This document shows positions 1 through 8,917 of a stretch of DNA of 64,000 bases, one piece after another (the first letter of the stretch is position 1; every line of letters starts with the position of its first letter). The notes beneath the pieces were generated by a model. The model was not told the origin of the DNA. It made no database searches and was given only the letters and a program-made list of their open reading frames with translations. The position numbers and the translations under genes were made by a program. The stretch comes from Hyphomicrobiaceae bacterium. GTDB lineage: Bacteria > Pseudomonadota > Alphaproteobacteria > Rhizobiales > Hyphomicrobiaceae. Location of the stretch: NCBI GenBank assembly GCA_022844225.1, contig JALHMC010000017.1, positions 1 to 64,000 of the forward strand, read 5' to 3'.

Positions 1-75
1 TGGCTCCGTGGGTAGGATTCGAACCTACGACCAGCCGGTTAACAGCCGGCTGCTCTACCGCTGAGCTACCACGGA
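1..75 (-). tRNA. tRNA-Asn (anticodon GTT)
   Basis: The reverse complement folds as a full cloverleaf. The acceptor arm TCCGTGG pairs with CCACGGA, the D-arm carries AGCTCAGCGGTAGAGC, the anticodon loop reads CTGTTAAC, and the T-arm carries GGTTCGAATCC. The discriminator is G and the CCA end is encoded, sitting exactly at base 1 of the window. Anticodon GTT reads Asn codons. Bases 76-317, up to the next gene, hold nothing I can assign. Confidence 0.97.
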
Positions 76-317
76 TCACTGCCCTCGCGCCGGACAATTG
101 GCTCCGGCTCTACGACAGTGAGCCATTTACGCGAAAAGCCGTGGCGTGTCCACCCATGCCGGACCGTCAGGCGAACAGAGGCTGCGGGCGGCGGAGCATG
201 CGGCGCGCCGGAGGCGCTTTGCGCCGTTTTCCTTGCCGCCGCACCATCCCACCCGCTAATCAGATGCCGACGCTATTGGGACCCAAGCCGGTCCTGTGCA
301 CGCATGAGGAAATCCAA

Positions 318-1433
318 ATGCCGACAAGCCAGCTGTTTTCGCCCATCAAACTTCGCGATCTCGAGCTCTGGAACCGCATCGTCGTCGCGCCGATGTGCCA
401 GTACTCGGCCGAAAATGGGGAGATGACCGACTGGCACACGCAGCACCTCGGCTCGCTCTGCAACTCGGGCGCGGGTCTCGTCATCGCGGAGGCTACTGGC
501 GTCGAGCCGGAAGGTCGCATCAGCCACGGCTGCCCGGCCCTATCCACGGACGCCCACGAGGCGGCGATGAGGCGGGTGGTGAACACCTGTAAGCGCTGGG
601 GAACGGCGGCGGTCGGTATTCAGCTCGGCCATGCCGGTCGCAAGGCCTCGGTGCAGAAGCCCTGGGACGGCGGCGCATCCTTGAAAGATGGAGCGTGGCA
701 AACGAAATCGGCTTCCGACATGCCGTACGACGACGGCTGGCACACGCCCCACGGCATGACCACGGATGAAATCGCCAAGCTGAAAGAGGCTTTCGTCCAG
801 GCCACGGTCCGTGCCGACCGCGCCGGCTTCGACTTGATCGAAATCCACGCCGCGCACGGGTATCTGCTCAATCAGTTTCTCTCGCCGCTCTCCAACAAGC
901 GAAACGACCAGTATGGCGGCAGCCTGGAGAACCGAATTCGTCTCCCGCTGGAAATCTTCTCTGCCATGCGTGCAGCGTTCCCTGCGTCGAAGCCGCTCGG
1001 CATCAGGATTTCGGCAGTCGAATGGGTTGACGGCGGAATCACGCTCGAAGACTCGATCGCCTTCGCGCATGCCCTGAAGAAGCTCGGTTGCGACTTCATG
1101 GATGTCTCTTCCGGCGGTAATTCCCCGAAGCAGAAGATCGAGCTCAAGGCCGGCTATCAGGTGCCGTTCGCTGCCGCGATCAAGAAGGCCACAGGCATGC
1201 CGGTCATGGCCGTCGGTCTCATCACCGAGCCAGCGCATGCGGAGGCCATCGTCGCCAATGGCGAGGCGGATATGGTCGCCCTTGCCCGGGGCTTCATGGA
1301 CGATCTGCGCTGGGGCTGGCACGCTGCGTGGGCCCTCGGCGTCGAGCCCAAAATGGCGCCGCAGCATCGGCGTATCGGTCCGAAGAGCTGGCCACCGGCC
1401 CGAAAGTACGTGGATCTGAAGGCAGCGGAATAA
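318..1433 (+). CDS. NADH:flavin oxidoreductase, Old Yellow Enzyme family (YqjM-like)
   Basis: A 371-residue FMN-dependent ene-reductase of the OYE family, which reduces activated C=C bonds with NAD(P)H in the cytoplasm. The N-terminus has the family's LFSPIKLRDLELWNRIVVAPM, with a CQYSAENG segment typical of the YqjM branch. The middle has HAAHGYLLNQFLSPLSN and YGGSLENR, and the C-terminal part has the phosphate-binding ADMVALARGF. The ATG at 318 is chosen because GAGGAAA lies about 7 bp upstream and the family homology starts there; the reading frame continues upstream to 141 but that extension is unlike the family. The physiological substrate cannot be told from the sequence. Confidence 0.9.
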   Translation: MPTSQLFSPIKLRDLELWNRIVVAPMCQYSAENGEMTDWHTQHLGSLCNSGAGLVIAEATGVEPEGRISHGCPALSTDAHEAAMRRVVNTCKRWGTAAVGIQLGHAGRKASVQKPWDGGASLKDGAWQTKSASDMPYDDGWHTPHGMTTDEIAKLKEAFVQATVRADRAGFDLIEIHAAHGYLLNQFLSPLSNKRNDQYGGSLENRIRLPLEIFSAMRAAFPASKPLGIRISAVEWVDGGITLEDSIAFAHALKKLGCDFMDVSSGGNSPKQKIELKAGYQVPFAAAIKKATGMPVMAVGLITEPAHAEAIVANGEADMVALARGFMDDLRWGWHAAWALGVEPKMAPQHRRIGPKSWPPARKYVDLKAAE

Positions 1434-1456
1434 AGGTGCAAGGCGCCTGATCGCCA

Positions 1457-1957
1457 ATGGGGCCCGGCATGACCGATCCGCGGATTTTTTGGGTCAGCGC
1501 GCCAGTGCCGGGGCGTCTCGCCGTGTTGTCGCGTCCGAGGCGCAGCAACCATTTCACCGCGCTGAAAGCGGCGGGAATCGACATGCTGGTGAGCATGCTC
1601 GAGCCCGCCGAAGCTGATACGGTCGGCCTCGGAGAGGCCGCCCTGAGCTGTGAGCGTGCTGGGATCGACTTTCTTTCAGTTCCCATCACGGATCACGGCA
1701 TTCCAACATCGTTCCAACTCGTCGAGCAGGCGGTAGACATCGTTGCACGGCAATTGCGGGCCGGGCGCGGAGTAGGTGCGCACTGCTATGCAGGGCTCGG
1801 CCGGTCACCGCTGTTCGTGGCTTCGGTCCTGATCCTTCATGGTCAATCCGCGCCGGAGGCGATCGCCGCAGTCTCGGCTGCACGCGGCGTTGACGTTCCC
1901 GAGATGGATCAACAGCACGTCTGGCTAATGGAGCTGTCCGCGCGTCGTCACGCCTGA
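1457..1957 (+). CDS. Protein tyrosine / dual-specificity phosphatase-like protein
   Basis: A 166-residue protein carrying the Cys-based phosphatase signature HCYAGLGRS (C110-x5-R116 of this reading). An Asp in PITDHGIP about 30 residues earlier could be the general acid. The size fits small bacterial DSP/PTP-like phosphatases, which remove phosphate from tyrosine or other phospho-substrates. A second ATG at 1469 (MTDPRIF) with GGGG upstream is an equally good start and would shorten the protein by four residues. It starts 23 bp after the OYE gene on the same strand and may be co-transcribed. The substrate is unknown. Confidence 0.78.
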   Translation: MGPGMTDPRIFWVSAPVPGRLAVLSRPRRSNHFTALKAAGIDMLVSMLEPAEADTVGLGEAALSCERAGIDFLSVPITDHGIPTSFQLVEQAVDIVARQLRAGRGVGAHCYAGLGRSPLFVASVLILHGQSAPEAIAAVSAARGVDVPEMDQQHVWLMELSARRHA

Positions 1958-1966
1958 TCATCGATC

Positions 1967-2338
1967 TCAGATCGTGGCCGAGATGCCGGCGAATGTGGCG
2001 GCCAAGGCTGCAAAGAGCAGAAGGCCGCCTCGCTCGTCGATGAGATGGTCGGGTAGCGGTTTGAGAATGAGGGGCGCCGCGAGAATGGCGAGACCACCGG
2101 CGATCACGGTGGCGTAGACAGGCAAGAACGACCAACCGAGCCGTATGGCTGCCGCAGCAGCGAGGCCGGATGCGGCCATGGTGCCCCACAGTATCAAGCT
2201 GCCAGCAGGTCCGGAGAGCGATGCCCGCCGATGCTCCGCGGGAAAGTGGGCCGAGAGTGCAAGGCCGTAGACTGCTACGGACAGGACGATTGCGATGAAT
2301 AGCGCGAGCACCGTCCAATCAGGTGTCGCGATGCGCAT
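1967..2338 (-). CDS. Small integral membrane protein, unknown function
   Basis: A 123-residue hydrophobic protein with about four predicted membrane helices (near residues 9-30, 46-64, 70-90 and 104-121) and no domain I recognise. It begins with ATG at 2338, converges on the phosphatase gene and is divergent from the DUF3303-like gene at 2463. High hydrophobicity and normal GC-rich codon use support a real gene. No function can be assigned. Confidence 0.6.
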   Translation of the reverse strand: MRIATPDWTVLALFIAIVLSVAVYGLALSAHFPAEHRRASLSGPAGSLILWGTMAASGLAAAAAIRLGWSFLPVYATVIAGGLAILAAPLILKPLPDHLIDERGGLLLFAALAATFAGISATI

Positions 2339-2462
2339 TCCGTCTCCCCCTCTGCGGCGCCAGATTGATTGGCTTGCTCCGGTCGCGGCTCAGATATATC
2401 AGCAAGGCTCACACTCTCAAGTTGCTCCACGACATGCGGATAATTCAGAAGGTTCGGCACGC

Positions 2463-2735
2463 ATGCTGTTCATGGTCATCGAGCACTTCCGTGATCGCGA
2501 CGCGAAAGCGGTGTATGCGCGCTTTCGAGAGCGTGGTCGCATGACGCCAGTGGGGCTTACTTATGTCGACAGCTGGATTGAGGCAAACTTTGCACGCTGC
2601 TTCCAGATCATGGACTGTGACGATCCTCGACTGCTGCAGGAGTGGGTGTTGAGCTGGGGCGACCTTGCCGACTTCGAGATCGTACCCGTCGTGCGGTCCA
2701 GAGATACGGCCGAGATCGTCGGTCGGCACCTTTAG
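2463..2735 (+). CDS. DUF3303-type small protein
   Basis: A 90-residue protein beginning MLFMVIEHFRDRDAKAVYARF, with the pattern of the small DUF3303 family: a ferredoxin-like-fold candidate with an MxVIExF start, GL.YVDSW in the middle and W.DL.DFEIVPV near the end. I chose the ATG at 2463, with AGAAGG upstream, because the family starts here; the frame runs further upstream to 2295 without similarity. It ends 11 bp before the GntR-type regulator and shares its strand, so the two may form a transcription unit. Function unknown. Confidence 0.72.
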   Translation: MLFMVIEHFRDRDAKAVYARFRERGRMTPVGLTYVDSWIEANFARCFQIMDCDDPRLLQEWVLSWGDLADFEIVPVVRSRDTAEIVGRHL

Positions 2736-2746
2736 GCAGGATCCGA

Positions 2747-3427
2747 ATGCAAGACATGCCGCACGAAATACGTCCGATGAGCGCGCTGAAACCGTGTGCG
2801 TCCCTGACCGACGAAGCCTACGCTGCCTTAGAGGAACGCATCGTCACGCTCGAGATGGCGCCAGGATCCGACGTGTCCGAGCAGGCCTTGTGCCATGAGA
2901 TCGGTCTCGGCAGAACGCCTGTGCGCGAGGCTCTTCAGCGTCTTGCTCGCGAGGGCCTGGTTGCCATCCTGCCCAGGAAGGGAATTCGCGTCACTGAGAC
3001 GGATGCCTCACAGCAGATGCTCGTTCTCGAAGTGCGGCGTGAACTGGAACGCCTGCTCTCCCGGACCGCAGCAGTGCGTGCTGCGCAAGAGCAGCGCGAT
3101 GCACTTCGCGAGATAGCGAACGGTATGGAGCGTGCGGCAGAAACGTCTGACGACCGTGCCTTCATGCGCCTCGACCGGGCGATGAATCTCCTCGTCATGT
3201 CAGCGGCGCACAACGAGTATGCGGCCGGTGCCATGCGTCTTATCAATGGTCAGTCGCGGCGGTTCTGGTTCCAGCACTATCGGCAAGCGGCCGATCTCCC
3301 GCTCTGCGCCCGTTTGCATGCGGCGCAGGCGCGCGCTATCGCTGGTGGCGACGTGGCGGCGGCCGGGGCAGAACTGGACCGGCTCATCGATTACACGGAG
3401 GCGTTCACGCAGGCCACAGTGCGATGA
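2747..3427 (+). CDS. GntR-family transcriptional regulator (FadR/FCD subfamily)
   Basis: A 226-residue regulator. An N-terminal winged helix-turn-helix (about residues 15-80) contains LGRTPVREALQRLAREGLV, the GntR recognition region, followed by a C-terminal all-helical FCD-type ligand-binding domain. Such proteins usually repress nearby catabolic genes until a small acid binds. The ATG at 2747 has AGGA about 6 bp upstream. The neighbours (a DUF3303 protein and a secreted hypothetical) do not reveal the effector. Confidence 0.87.
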   Translation: MQDMPHEIRPMSALKPCASLTDEAYAALEERIVTLEMAPGSDVSEQALCHEIGLGRTPVREALQRLAREGLVAILPRKGIRVTETDASQQMLVLEVRRELERLLSRTAAVRAAQEQRDALREIANGMERAAETSDDRAFMRLDRAMNLLVMSAAHNEYAAGAMRLINGQSRRFWFQHYRQAADLPLCARLHAAQARAIAGGDVAAAGAELDRLIDYTEAFTQATVR

Positions 3428-3510
3428 CGTGTGCCAAAAATCTGGGCGCAGGCGAGCGGACGTTGGCTGGTCGCCTTTGCGGCAGATCAGGTGCAGCAAA
3501 GAGAGGTCTC

Positions 3511-3960
3511 ATGCGCGCGTTGCCCGGCATCTCCGTGCTGCTTACATTGCTCGCGGTATCGCCTGCGCTAAGCGAGGAGGATCGATCGGGTCTCGTGTGG
3601 CTCTCGGGTGAAGAGATCAGGTCTAGCTTCGCCGGCAAGCCGTTAGCCGGCCTGTATCCATCGCAACGGCCATGGAACGAATTCATTCATGTCGATGGTA
3701 CAACGGATTATCGCGAAGGCATGAACCGTTGGAAAGGGACATGGTGGATCAGGAGCCGAGAGTTCTGCTTCTCCTATCCACCGCCCGGCGTCGGCGGCTG
3801 CTTCCGCGTCACCCGGATCAGCTCCAACTGCTACGAACTCTATGAGTTCGACAGCTCGTCGGGCAGTGAGGACACTCCGCCCACTCTCGCAAACATGTGG
3901 AATGGCCGCATGTGGGAAGCCGATAAGCCAACGACTTGCGACGCACGGCCAACCGTATAG
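3511..3960 (+). CDS. Secreted hypothetical protein with conserved Trp/Cys pattern
   Basis: A 149-residue protein with a classic signal peptide (MRALPGISVLLTLLAVSPALS, cleavage likely after ALS near residue 21). The mature part has LSGEEIRSSFAGKPLAGLY, a W/Y-rich core (NRWKGTWWI) and four Cys (in EFCFSY, GGCF, NCYEL, TTCDA) that could form two disulfides in the periplasm. The layout resembles small periplasmic DUF995-like proteins, but I am not sure of the family. The ATG at 3511 is preceded by GAGAGG; the reading frame starts earlier at 3424, overlapping the regulator's stop, which argues for the later start. Confidence 0.65.
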   Translation: MRALPGISVLLTLLAVSPALSEEDRSGLVWLSGEEIRSSFAGKPLAGLYPSQRPWNEFIHVDGTTDYREGMNRWKGTWWIRSREFCFSYPPPGVGGCFRVTRISSNCYELYEFDSSSGSEDTPPTLANMWNGRMWEADKPTTCDARPTV

Positions 3961-4025
3961 CTCCAACCGTTCGTGGGCGGAGCAACTAATGCCTGTTGCT
4001 CCGCTCCCGCGGATGGGACTCTTGT

Positions 4026-4478
4026 TCAAGCCGCGCGGCGAGACTGCCCCGGATGTCGCCGATCTTCGGCCTCGTGGCTGGGCTCCGGGTCCGGGAACGT
4101 GATGTAATCCCGTGGCCCGACCGCGTCAGCGCTCGCTGCGTCCGTTGCGCTGGTAACGAGGCCGCTCCAGGCCGACATGACTCGCTGGGTTGTCTCAGTG
4201 TAGTCGCGGCCAGCTTCCTGCCAGAATGCGACTTGCGCCTGAAGGAGATCAAACGGGGTTCGGCATTGCGCCAGTGTGGACGGGATTTCGGACCAAGCCT
4301 TGACCCTCGTCCCAACGAGGCTCGACAACTCCAGCTGTGCCCGCGCTGCACTGCGCGCCAACGGTTCGGCAGCGCGTGCGGTGTTACCGACGGTCGTCCA
4401 GATGCTCGGTCCCTGCAGAGTACTCATCCAGGGAAAGGGGAAGGCCTCTGGCGCGCTAGGGCGCTTGTGCTCTGTCAT
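4026..4478 (-). CDS. Phasin-like protein
   Basis: A 150-residue, mostly helical protein with PFDLLQAQVAFWQEAGRDYTETTQRVMSAWS in the core, which matches the phasin_2 layout (FxLQxxFxxxxxxxYTExxQ). Phasins coat polyhydroxyalkanoate granules. A PHA role is plausible because a thiolase is encoded at 24 kb, but no PHA synthase lies in the window. The ATG at 4478 has AGGAG 7-9 bp upstream on the minus strand, and a longer frame upstream lacks similarity. The 184 bp between this start and the ligase gene probably hold its promoter. Confidence 0.65.
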   Translation of the reverse strand: MTEHKRPSAPEAFPFPWMSTLQGPSIWTTVGNTARAAEPLARSAARAQLELSSLVGTRVKAWSEIPSTLAQCRTPFDLLQAQVAFWQEAGRDYTETTQRVMSAWSGLVTSATDAASADAVGPRDYITFPDPEPSHEAEDRRHPGQSRRAA

Positions 4479-4662
4479 CGGCTTACTCCTACTGGAAATA
4501 TCGTCCGGACCCGACCGCTCCCACGGAGGGGGCAATGCTCCTCTTCGAGGCAGTCATGCTGCACTCGCTCTCAATGTCAAGTAATTGATTTCGCGCAACT
4601 TAACGCTTTCGTCAATCGCGTTGTGAGTTTTTCGTTCGCAATTGCACAGTCAAATCACGATC

Positions 4663-6255
4663 CTAGAGCGGAGACTTGATAAGCGTTATGAGCCGCTCCA
4701 AGCGATCCGCATCGCCTGCCAGCTTGTCCCAGCGGATACGCGCGATTCGCGGAAATCGCATGGCAACGCCAGATTTGTGCCTACTGGACCGCTGTACATC
4801 GTCGAAAAGTACTTCGAGCACCAGTCCGGGCTCGACCGCCCGAACTGGACCGAACCGTTCCGTGGTGTGCCCCCGTATCCAGCGGTCGAGTTCGATCAGC
4901 TCGGCGTCGCTGTAGCCCGAGTAGGCTTTGCCGACAGGTACTAACTCGTTGCGCCCGTCCGTCTCGGTCCAAAGTCCGAACGTATAGTCGGAATAATAGG
5001 ACGAGCGCCGACCTGAGCCGCGCTGGGCATACATGAGCACGCAATCGACTGAGAGTGGAGCGCGCTTCCACTTGAACCAGTGGCCCTTGGGGCGGCCGGC
5101 GAGGTATGGGCTCGCCAGTCGTTTCAGCATCAGCCCTTCGATCTCCTCTGAGCGTGCTCCTGCCCACAGCGCATCAAGGTCGAGCTTGCTTGCGACATGG
5201 AGCTGTTCCGATAGGTCCGTCATTGCGGGCCGTTTTTCGGCGTGCCACGCCTCGAGCCGTCGTCGTCGCTCAGCGAAGGGAAGTTCCCTCAGATCTTCAC
5301 CGTCCATCAGCAGCGCGTCGTAGAGGCGAATATGTGCCGGGAAGTCGGCCATCATCCGCTTCGTCACCTGGCGACGATTGAGCCGCTGCTGGAGGTCATT
5401 GAATGGAGCGACCGCGCCATCGCGAACAACCAGCAACTCGCCGTCCAACACAGCGTCGAAACGCGCATGCACCAGTACATCGGGGAACGCCATGCCGATG
5501 TCGTCGCCCGTGCGGGAATAAAGACGGGCTTCGCCGCGCGCCGCCGCGATCTGGACGCGAATGCCATCCCATTTCCACTCAATTGCGAAGTCGGCAAGGT
5601 CGAGCGAGGCCCAGTCGGAATCCTCGATCGGCTGAGCGAGCATCGGCGGCCGGAAAACAGGGGCGCCCGCCGAGTCCGGTTTGGGTGAGGTGCCCTCCAG
5701 CCACGCGAATAAGGTCTCGTACGGCATCGACAGCCCATGCCAGACCTCCTCGACTTCGTTCACCGGGCGTCCACCAAGTTCAGCGACAGCGGTCTTTGCG
5801 AGCCGGGCGGACACACCGACCCGGAGCGCGCCTGTCAACAGCTTGAGGAGCGCCCAACGCTCGGTCGCATCAAGTCGGTCAAGCCAATCTTCGAGCTGCT
5901 CGGGAAGCCGCGCCCGGTCCATCATCCGTATTTGCTCTGCGACCTCCCCCAACCTGAGCGCCGGCCGCGAAGCAGCATCGAAGCGCTCGGGCCACACCAG
6001 CGCGACGGTCTCGGCCGTGTCTCCGACATAGTCCCGTGACATGCGGAACAGCTCGGTATCGAAACGCTGCTCCATGAGTTGCATAATCGTGCGTCGGACA
6101 GGCAGCCGCACTGCCAAGCTGTCTGTCAGCGCGGCAAGCGCATAACCTCGATCCGGATCGACTGTCGTTTGAAAATAGTCCTTGAGCAGCTTGAGCTTGG
6201 CGTTGCGTTGCGGCGTGTACACGAGGCGGTCCAGCAACTCGGCGAAGGCTTTCAT
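4663..6255 (-). CDS. ATP-dependent DNA ligase (cisplatin-damage-response type)
   Basis: A 530-residue ATP-dependent DNA ligase that seals nicks via an enzyme-AMP intermediate. Residues 1-180 form the helical DNA-binding region, and K228-W-D-G231 (in EWKWDGIRVQ) holds the AMP-accepting lysine. RLYSRTGDDI, DGELLV and EGLMLKR give the remaining nucleotidyltransferase motifs, and the C-terminal OB-fold contains GHWFKWKR. Alphaproteobacteria carry this ligase beside a metallo-beta-lactamase exonuclease as an accessory DNA-repair module. The exonuclease gene is directly upstream and the two share an ATGA overlap (6252-6255), so translation is coupled. The partner helicase found in some genomes is not in the window. 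Confidence 0.92.
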   Translation of the reverse strand: MKAFAELLDRLVYTPQRNAKLKLLKDYFQTTVDPDRGYALAALTDSLAVRLPVRRTIMQLMEQRFDTELFRMSRDYVGDTAETVALVWPERFDAASRPALRLGEVAEQIRMMDRARLPEQLEDWLDRLDATERWALLKLLTGALRVGVSARLAKTAVAELGGRPVNEVEEVWHGLSMPYETLFAWLEGTSPKPDSAGAPVFRPPMLAQPIEDSDWASLDLADFAIEWKWDGIRVQIAAARGEARLYSRTGDDIGMAFPDVLVHARFDAVLDGELLVVRDGAVAPFNDLQQRLNRRQVTKRMMADFPAHIRLYDALLMDGEDLRELPFAERRRRLEAWHAEKRPAMTDLSEQLHVASKLDLDALWAGARSEEIEGLMLKRLASPYLAGRPKGHWFKWKRAPLSVDCVLMYAQRGSGRRSSYYSDYTFGLWTETDGRNELVPVGKAYSGYSDAELIELDRWIRGHTTERFGPVRAVEPGLVLEVLFDDVQRSSRHKSGVAMRFPRIARIRWDKLAGDADRLERLITLIKSPL

Positions 6256-7274
6256 TCCGCCTCGTCCTCGCGCCCGATCAGGGCCAGGGCGCGGGCCCGG
6301 CGGCCCATCTTCCGCGCCTGGTAGACAACGGCCTCCTCGCGACCATGGGTAACCCAGATCTCACCTGCAGCCGTCTCGTCGATGGTTTGAATGATCTCCG
6401 GCCAATCGACATGGTCGGAGATGATCAGTGGTAACTCAACGCCCCTCTGACGGGCACGCCCGCGGACTCGCATCCACCCGGACGCGAAAGCAGTGACGGG
6501 GTCGGCCAGCCGTCGTGACCAGCGGTCTCCGAGCGCCGACGGGGGCGAAAGCACGAGCTCGCCTGCCAGGCTGGTGGACGCTGCCGAGACCGGTCGGACG
6601 TCGCCAAGGCGAACGCCGAGGTTCTCATAAAGGGCGCAAAGCTGAACCATGGCCCCATGCAGCCAGATCGTCCGGTCGTAACCGGCCCGCCGCAGGAGTG
6701 CGATCAAGCGCTGGCATTTGCCGAGCCCGTAGACGCCGACCTGATGCGTGCGCTCCGGAAACGCCGCCAACGATGCGAGCAGCCGTGCAATCTCGCGCGT
6801 GTCGGGCTCGTGCCGGAACACCGGCAGTCCAAAGGTCGCCTCCGTTACGAGCAAGTCGCAAGTGACCAGTTCAAACGGAGCGCATGTCGGATCGGTCCGC
6901 CGCTTGTAGTCGCCCGTGACGACGGCCCGCTGCCCGCGATAGTCGATCACGATTTGCGCGCTGCCAAGAATGTGCCCTGCGGGCCGCAGTGTTACTGTGA
7001 CGTCGCCAATCGTCAGCGGAGCACCGTAGAGCAGGGCTTGTCGGTTTCGCCCGGCGCCATCCCCCAGTCGCGTTTGCATGATCGCTAGGGTCTCGGGCGT
7101 AGCGAGAACAGCGTTGTGGCCCGGACGCGCATGATCTGAATGCCCGTGCGTGACGACCGCGCGTTCGACGGGGCGGGCTGGATCGATGTGAAAGCCGCCT
7201 GGCACGCAACACAGGCCGGCCGCATCGGGGCGGAGCCAGCTTTCAAACGGTGTCTGGATTCGGATCGTCGCCAA
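6252..7274 (-). CDS. Ligase-associated DNA exonuclease (metallo-beta-lactamase fold)
   Basis: A 340-residue MBL/beta-CASP-like nuclease. The metal-binding motif T-H43-G-H45-S-D47-H48 follows the family start GLCCVPGGFHIDPARPV, and later metal ligands occur in RPAGHILGSAQ and TGDYKRR. Members of this family are the exonuclease partner of the ATP-dependent ligase encoded next. The start is a TTG at 7274; no ATG lies in frame before the conserved N-terminus, and the Shine-Dalgarno is weak (GTGAGTAAC). It is the first gene of the two-gene operon with the ligase. Confidence 0.9.
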   Translation of the reverse strand: MATIRIQTPFESWLRPDAAGLCCVPGGFHIDPARPVERAVVTHGHSDHARPGHNAVLATPETLAIMQTRLGDGAGRNRQALLYGAPLTIGDVTVTLRPAGHILGSAQIVIDYRGQRAVVTGDYKRRTDPTCAPFELVTCDLLVTEATFGLPVFRHEPDTREIARLLASLAAFPERTHQVGVYGLGKCQRLIALLRRAGYDRTIWLHGAMVQLCALYENLGVRLGDVRPVSAASTSLAGELVLSPPSALGDRWSRRLADPVTAFASGWMRVRGRARQRGVELPLIISDHVDWPEIIQTIDETAAGEIWVTHGREEAVVYQARKMGRRARALALIGREDEAE

Positions 7275-7435
7275 GTGGAGTTACTCACACGTCCTCGTCT
7301 TCAGTGCATGTAGGCGACACAATCGCATCTGCCAATCGAGGCCGGGCGCTTGCTCATTTAACGCAGGCTTTTCTCACGCGTCGATCCGAGCCACACTCGC
7401 TGCTACGAACTTCCAAATCGTCATGCGGAGGCCTC

Positions 7436-7930
7436 ATGCAAACTCTCATACCCCTCGCCGAAGACGTCGCTCGTAAGCTCAAGGCACGGGGCGAGACAGT
7501 GGCGATTGCCGAGTCCTCGGCCGGCGGGCTGATAGCCGCGGCGCTGCTCGCAGTCCCGGGCGCTTCGGCCTATTTTCTCGGAGGTGCGGTCGTCTACACA
7601 CGCCAAGCGCGTAGTGCCCTGGTTGGTATCACTGACGCTGAAATGCAGGGTCTGCGCTCATCGAGCGAACCTTACGCGGCGCTGCTGGCTCGGACGACAC
7701 GTCACCGGCATGGTGCCACCTGGGGGCTGTCGGAAACCGGCGCAGCCGGTCCATCCGGAAATCGATACGGCGACGCTGCGGGCCATACCTGCATTGCCGT
7801 TGCTGGGCCTGTAGAGCGCGTGCTCACGCTCGAGACCGGGCACGGAGATCGTGCCGTCAATATGCGCGCGTTCGCTGCCAATGCGCTAGAGACGTTCGCG
7901 GAGGTCCTCGAGACGGCAAAGCGTATCTGA
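7436..7930 (+). CDS. CinA C-terminal domain protein (nicotinamide-nucleotide amidase, PncC-like)
   Basis: A 164-residue stand-alone CinA C-terminal domain, the form that deamidates NMN to NaMN in pyridine-nucleotide salvage. It has AESSAGGLIAAALLAVPGAS, where most members have ESCTGG, then YFLGGAVVYT and GLSETGAAGPSG. The ATG at 7436 has a strong CGGAGG 4-5 bp upstream; the reading frame itself opens earlier at 7250 without a matching protein. It is divergent from the ligase/exonuclease operon. The Cys-to-Ser and Thr-to-Ala change in the first motif is the only unusual point. Confidence 0.83.
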   Translation: MQTLIPLAEDVARKLKARGETVAIAESSAGGLIAAALLAVPGASAYFLGGAVVYTRQARSALVGITDAEMQGLRSSSEPYAALLARTTRHRHGATWGLSETGAAGPSGNRYGDAAGHTCIAVAGPVERVLTLETGHGDRAVNMRAFAANALETFAEVLETAKRI

Positions 7931-7984
7931 GGGACGCAGAGGCTTGCCCACTTGCGTCATCATCCGTACTCCACGTGTGGCTGA

Positions 7985-8004
7985 ACCCACCACATATGGT
8001 GGGT
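7985..8004 (+). terminator. Hairpin after the CinA-like gene
   Basis: An 8-bp inverted repeat, ACCCACCA and TGGTGGGT, with loop CATA, is followed by GGCTTTCGTTC. It lies 54 bp after the stop of the CinA-like gene and fits an intrinsic terminator with a weak T-tract. The rest of the 7931-8196 gap probably holds the promoter and leader of the beta-barrel gene. Confidence 0.5.
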
Positions 8005-8196
8005 GGCTTTCGTTCAAATTTCCCTTCTTGCTGGTTTGATGGGCGCGAATCAGCGAACCATTCACCGATGTATTGTTGCGCAGCCGGAGCGTGCAGTCTT
8101 CGGAAGGTGCGCTGTCGACCGCGCCGATGAATCGACAAAGGTTTGTCTGCCGCCTCCACAGTGCGGCCAACAATCTCTAAGGGGGAGAATGGGCAA

Positions 8197-8913
8197 ATGA
8201 TGAAGGAAACCGGCGTCGTTGCGGCCGCGGTGGTGTCGCTACTCTGGTCGAGCGCAGCATTGGCCGACCGTTGTCATTCGGGCGCATTCAATGGCGTCTA
8301 TATCGGCGCCAGTGTCGGTTATGCGGGATTGGATTCGGGCCAGCATCCACGTGACGAGCCAAGCCTCTCAAGCGATGATGGCGGTGTCATTGTTGGCGGG
8401 CATGTCGGCTACAATATGCAATGTGGGCGTGTTGTGGTCGGTATCGAGGGCGATCTCAGCTACCTCGATCTTGAAACGCGAGCAACACAGCCCGATCAGA
8501 CCTCCTACACGACAACGGTCGATACGCTGGGCACTTTACGGGGCAGGCTCGGAATCGCCGTCCATGATACGATGATGATCTACGCAACAGCGGGCATCGC
8601 TTGGGCCGATCGTACGCATCACCTCGTGGCACCCAATGCGCCGGGTGGCTTGTTCGAGCAGTCGGATAGCGATTGGGCCACCGGCTGGGTGGTCGGCGGC
8701 GGTGTCGAGTTCCTGCGCCATGATCGCTGGACGCTGCGCGCCGAGGTGCTCTGGGCCGATCTCGGCGACGAGAGCCGCACTTACGTCGTTACAGGATGCG
8801 GCGGCGTTCCTTGCGAAGCCCACGCAAAATGGGACGACGAAGTTCTCACAGCTCGTGTCGGTCTGAGTATGAAGATCGGCGGCCACGAGCCGCGTTACGA
8901 GCCTCTCAAGTAA
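8197..8913 (+). CDS. Outer-membrane beta-barrel protein (Omp25/opacity-like)
   Basis: A 238-residue secreted protein with a signal peptide ending SSAALA (about residue 23). It is followed by an FNGVYIGASVGYAG strand and the repeated amphipathic strands of eight-stranded OmpA/Omp25-type barrels common in Hyphomicrobiales. Phrases such as GGHVGYNMQCGRVVVGIEGD and GTLRGRLGIAV fit this family. The last strand (LTARVGLSMKIGG) is not at the exact C-terminus but is followed by ten polar residues. The start at 8197 (ATGATG) follows AAGGGGGAG. Role: a structural outer-membrane protein. Confidence 0.83.
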   Translation: MMKETGVVAAAVVSLLWSSAALADRCHSGAFNGVYIGASVGYAGLDSGQHPRDEPSLSSDDGGVIVGGHVGYNMQCGRVVVGIEGDLSYLDLETRATQPDQTSYTTTVDTLGTLRGRLGIAVHDTMMIYATAGIAWADRTHHLVAPNAPGGLFEQSDSDWATGWVVGGGVEFLRHDRWTLRAEVLWADLGDESRTYVVTGCGGVPCEAHAKWDDEVLTARVGLSMKIGGHEPRYEPLK

Positions 8914-8917
8914 ACGG

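Noticed and set aside
540-1457. Long open frame (305 codons) on the minus strand
   Set aside because: It is the complement of the OYE gene, Arg/His/Gly-rich and with no domain; a high-GC shadow.
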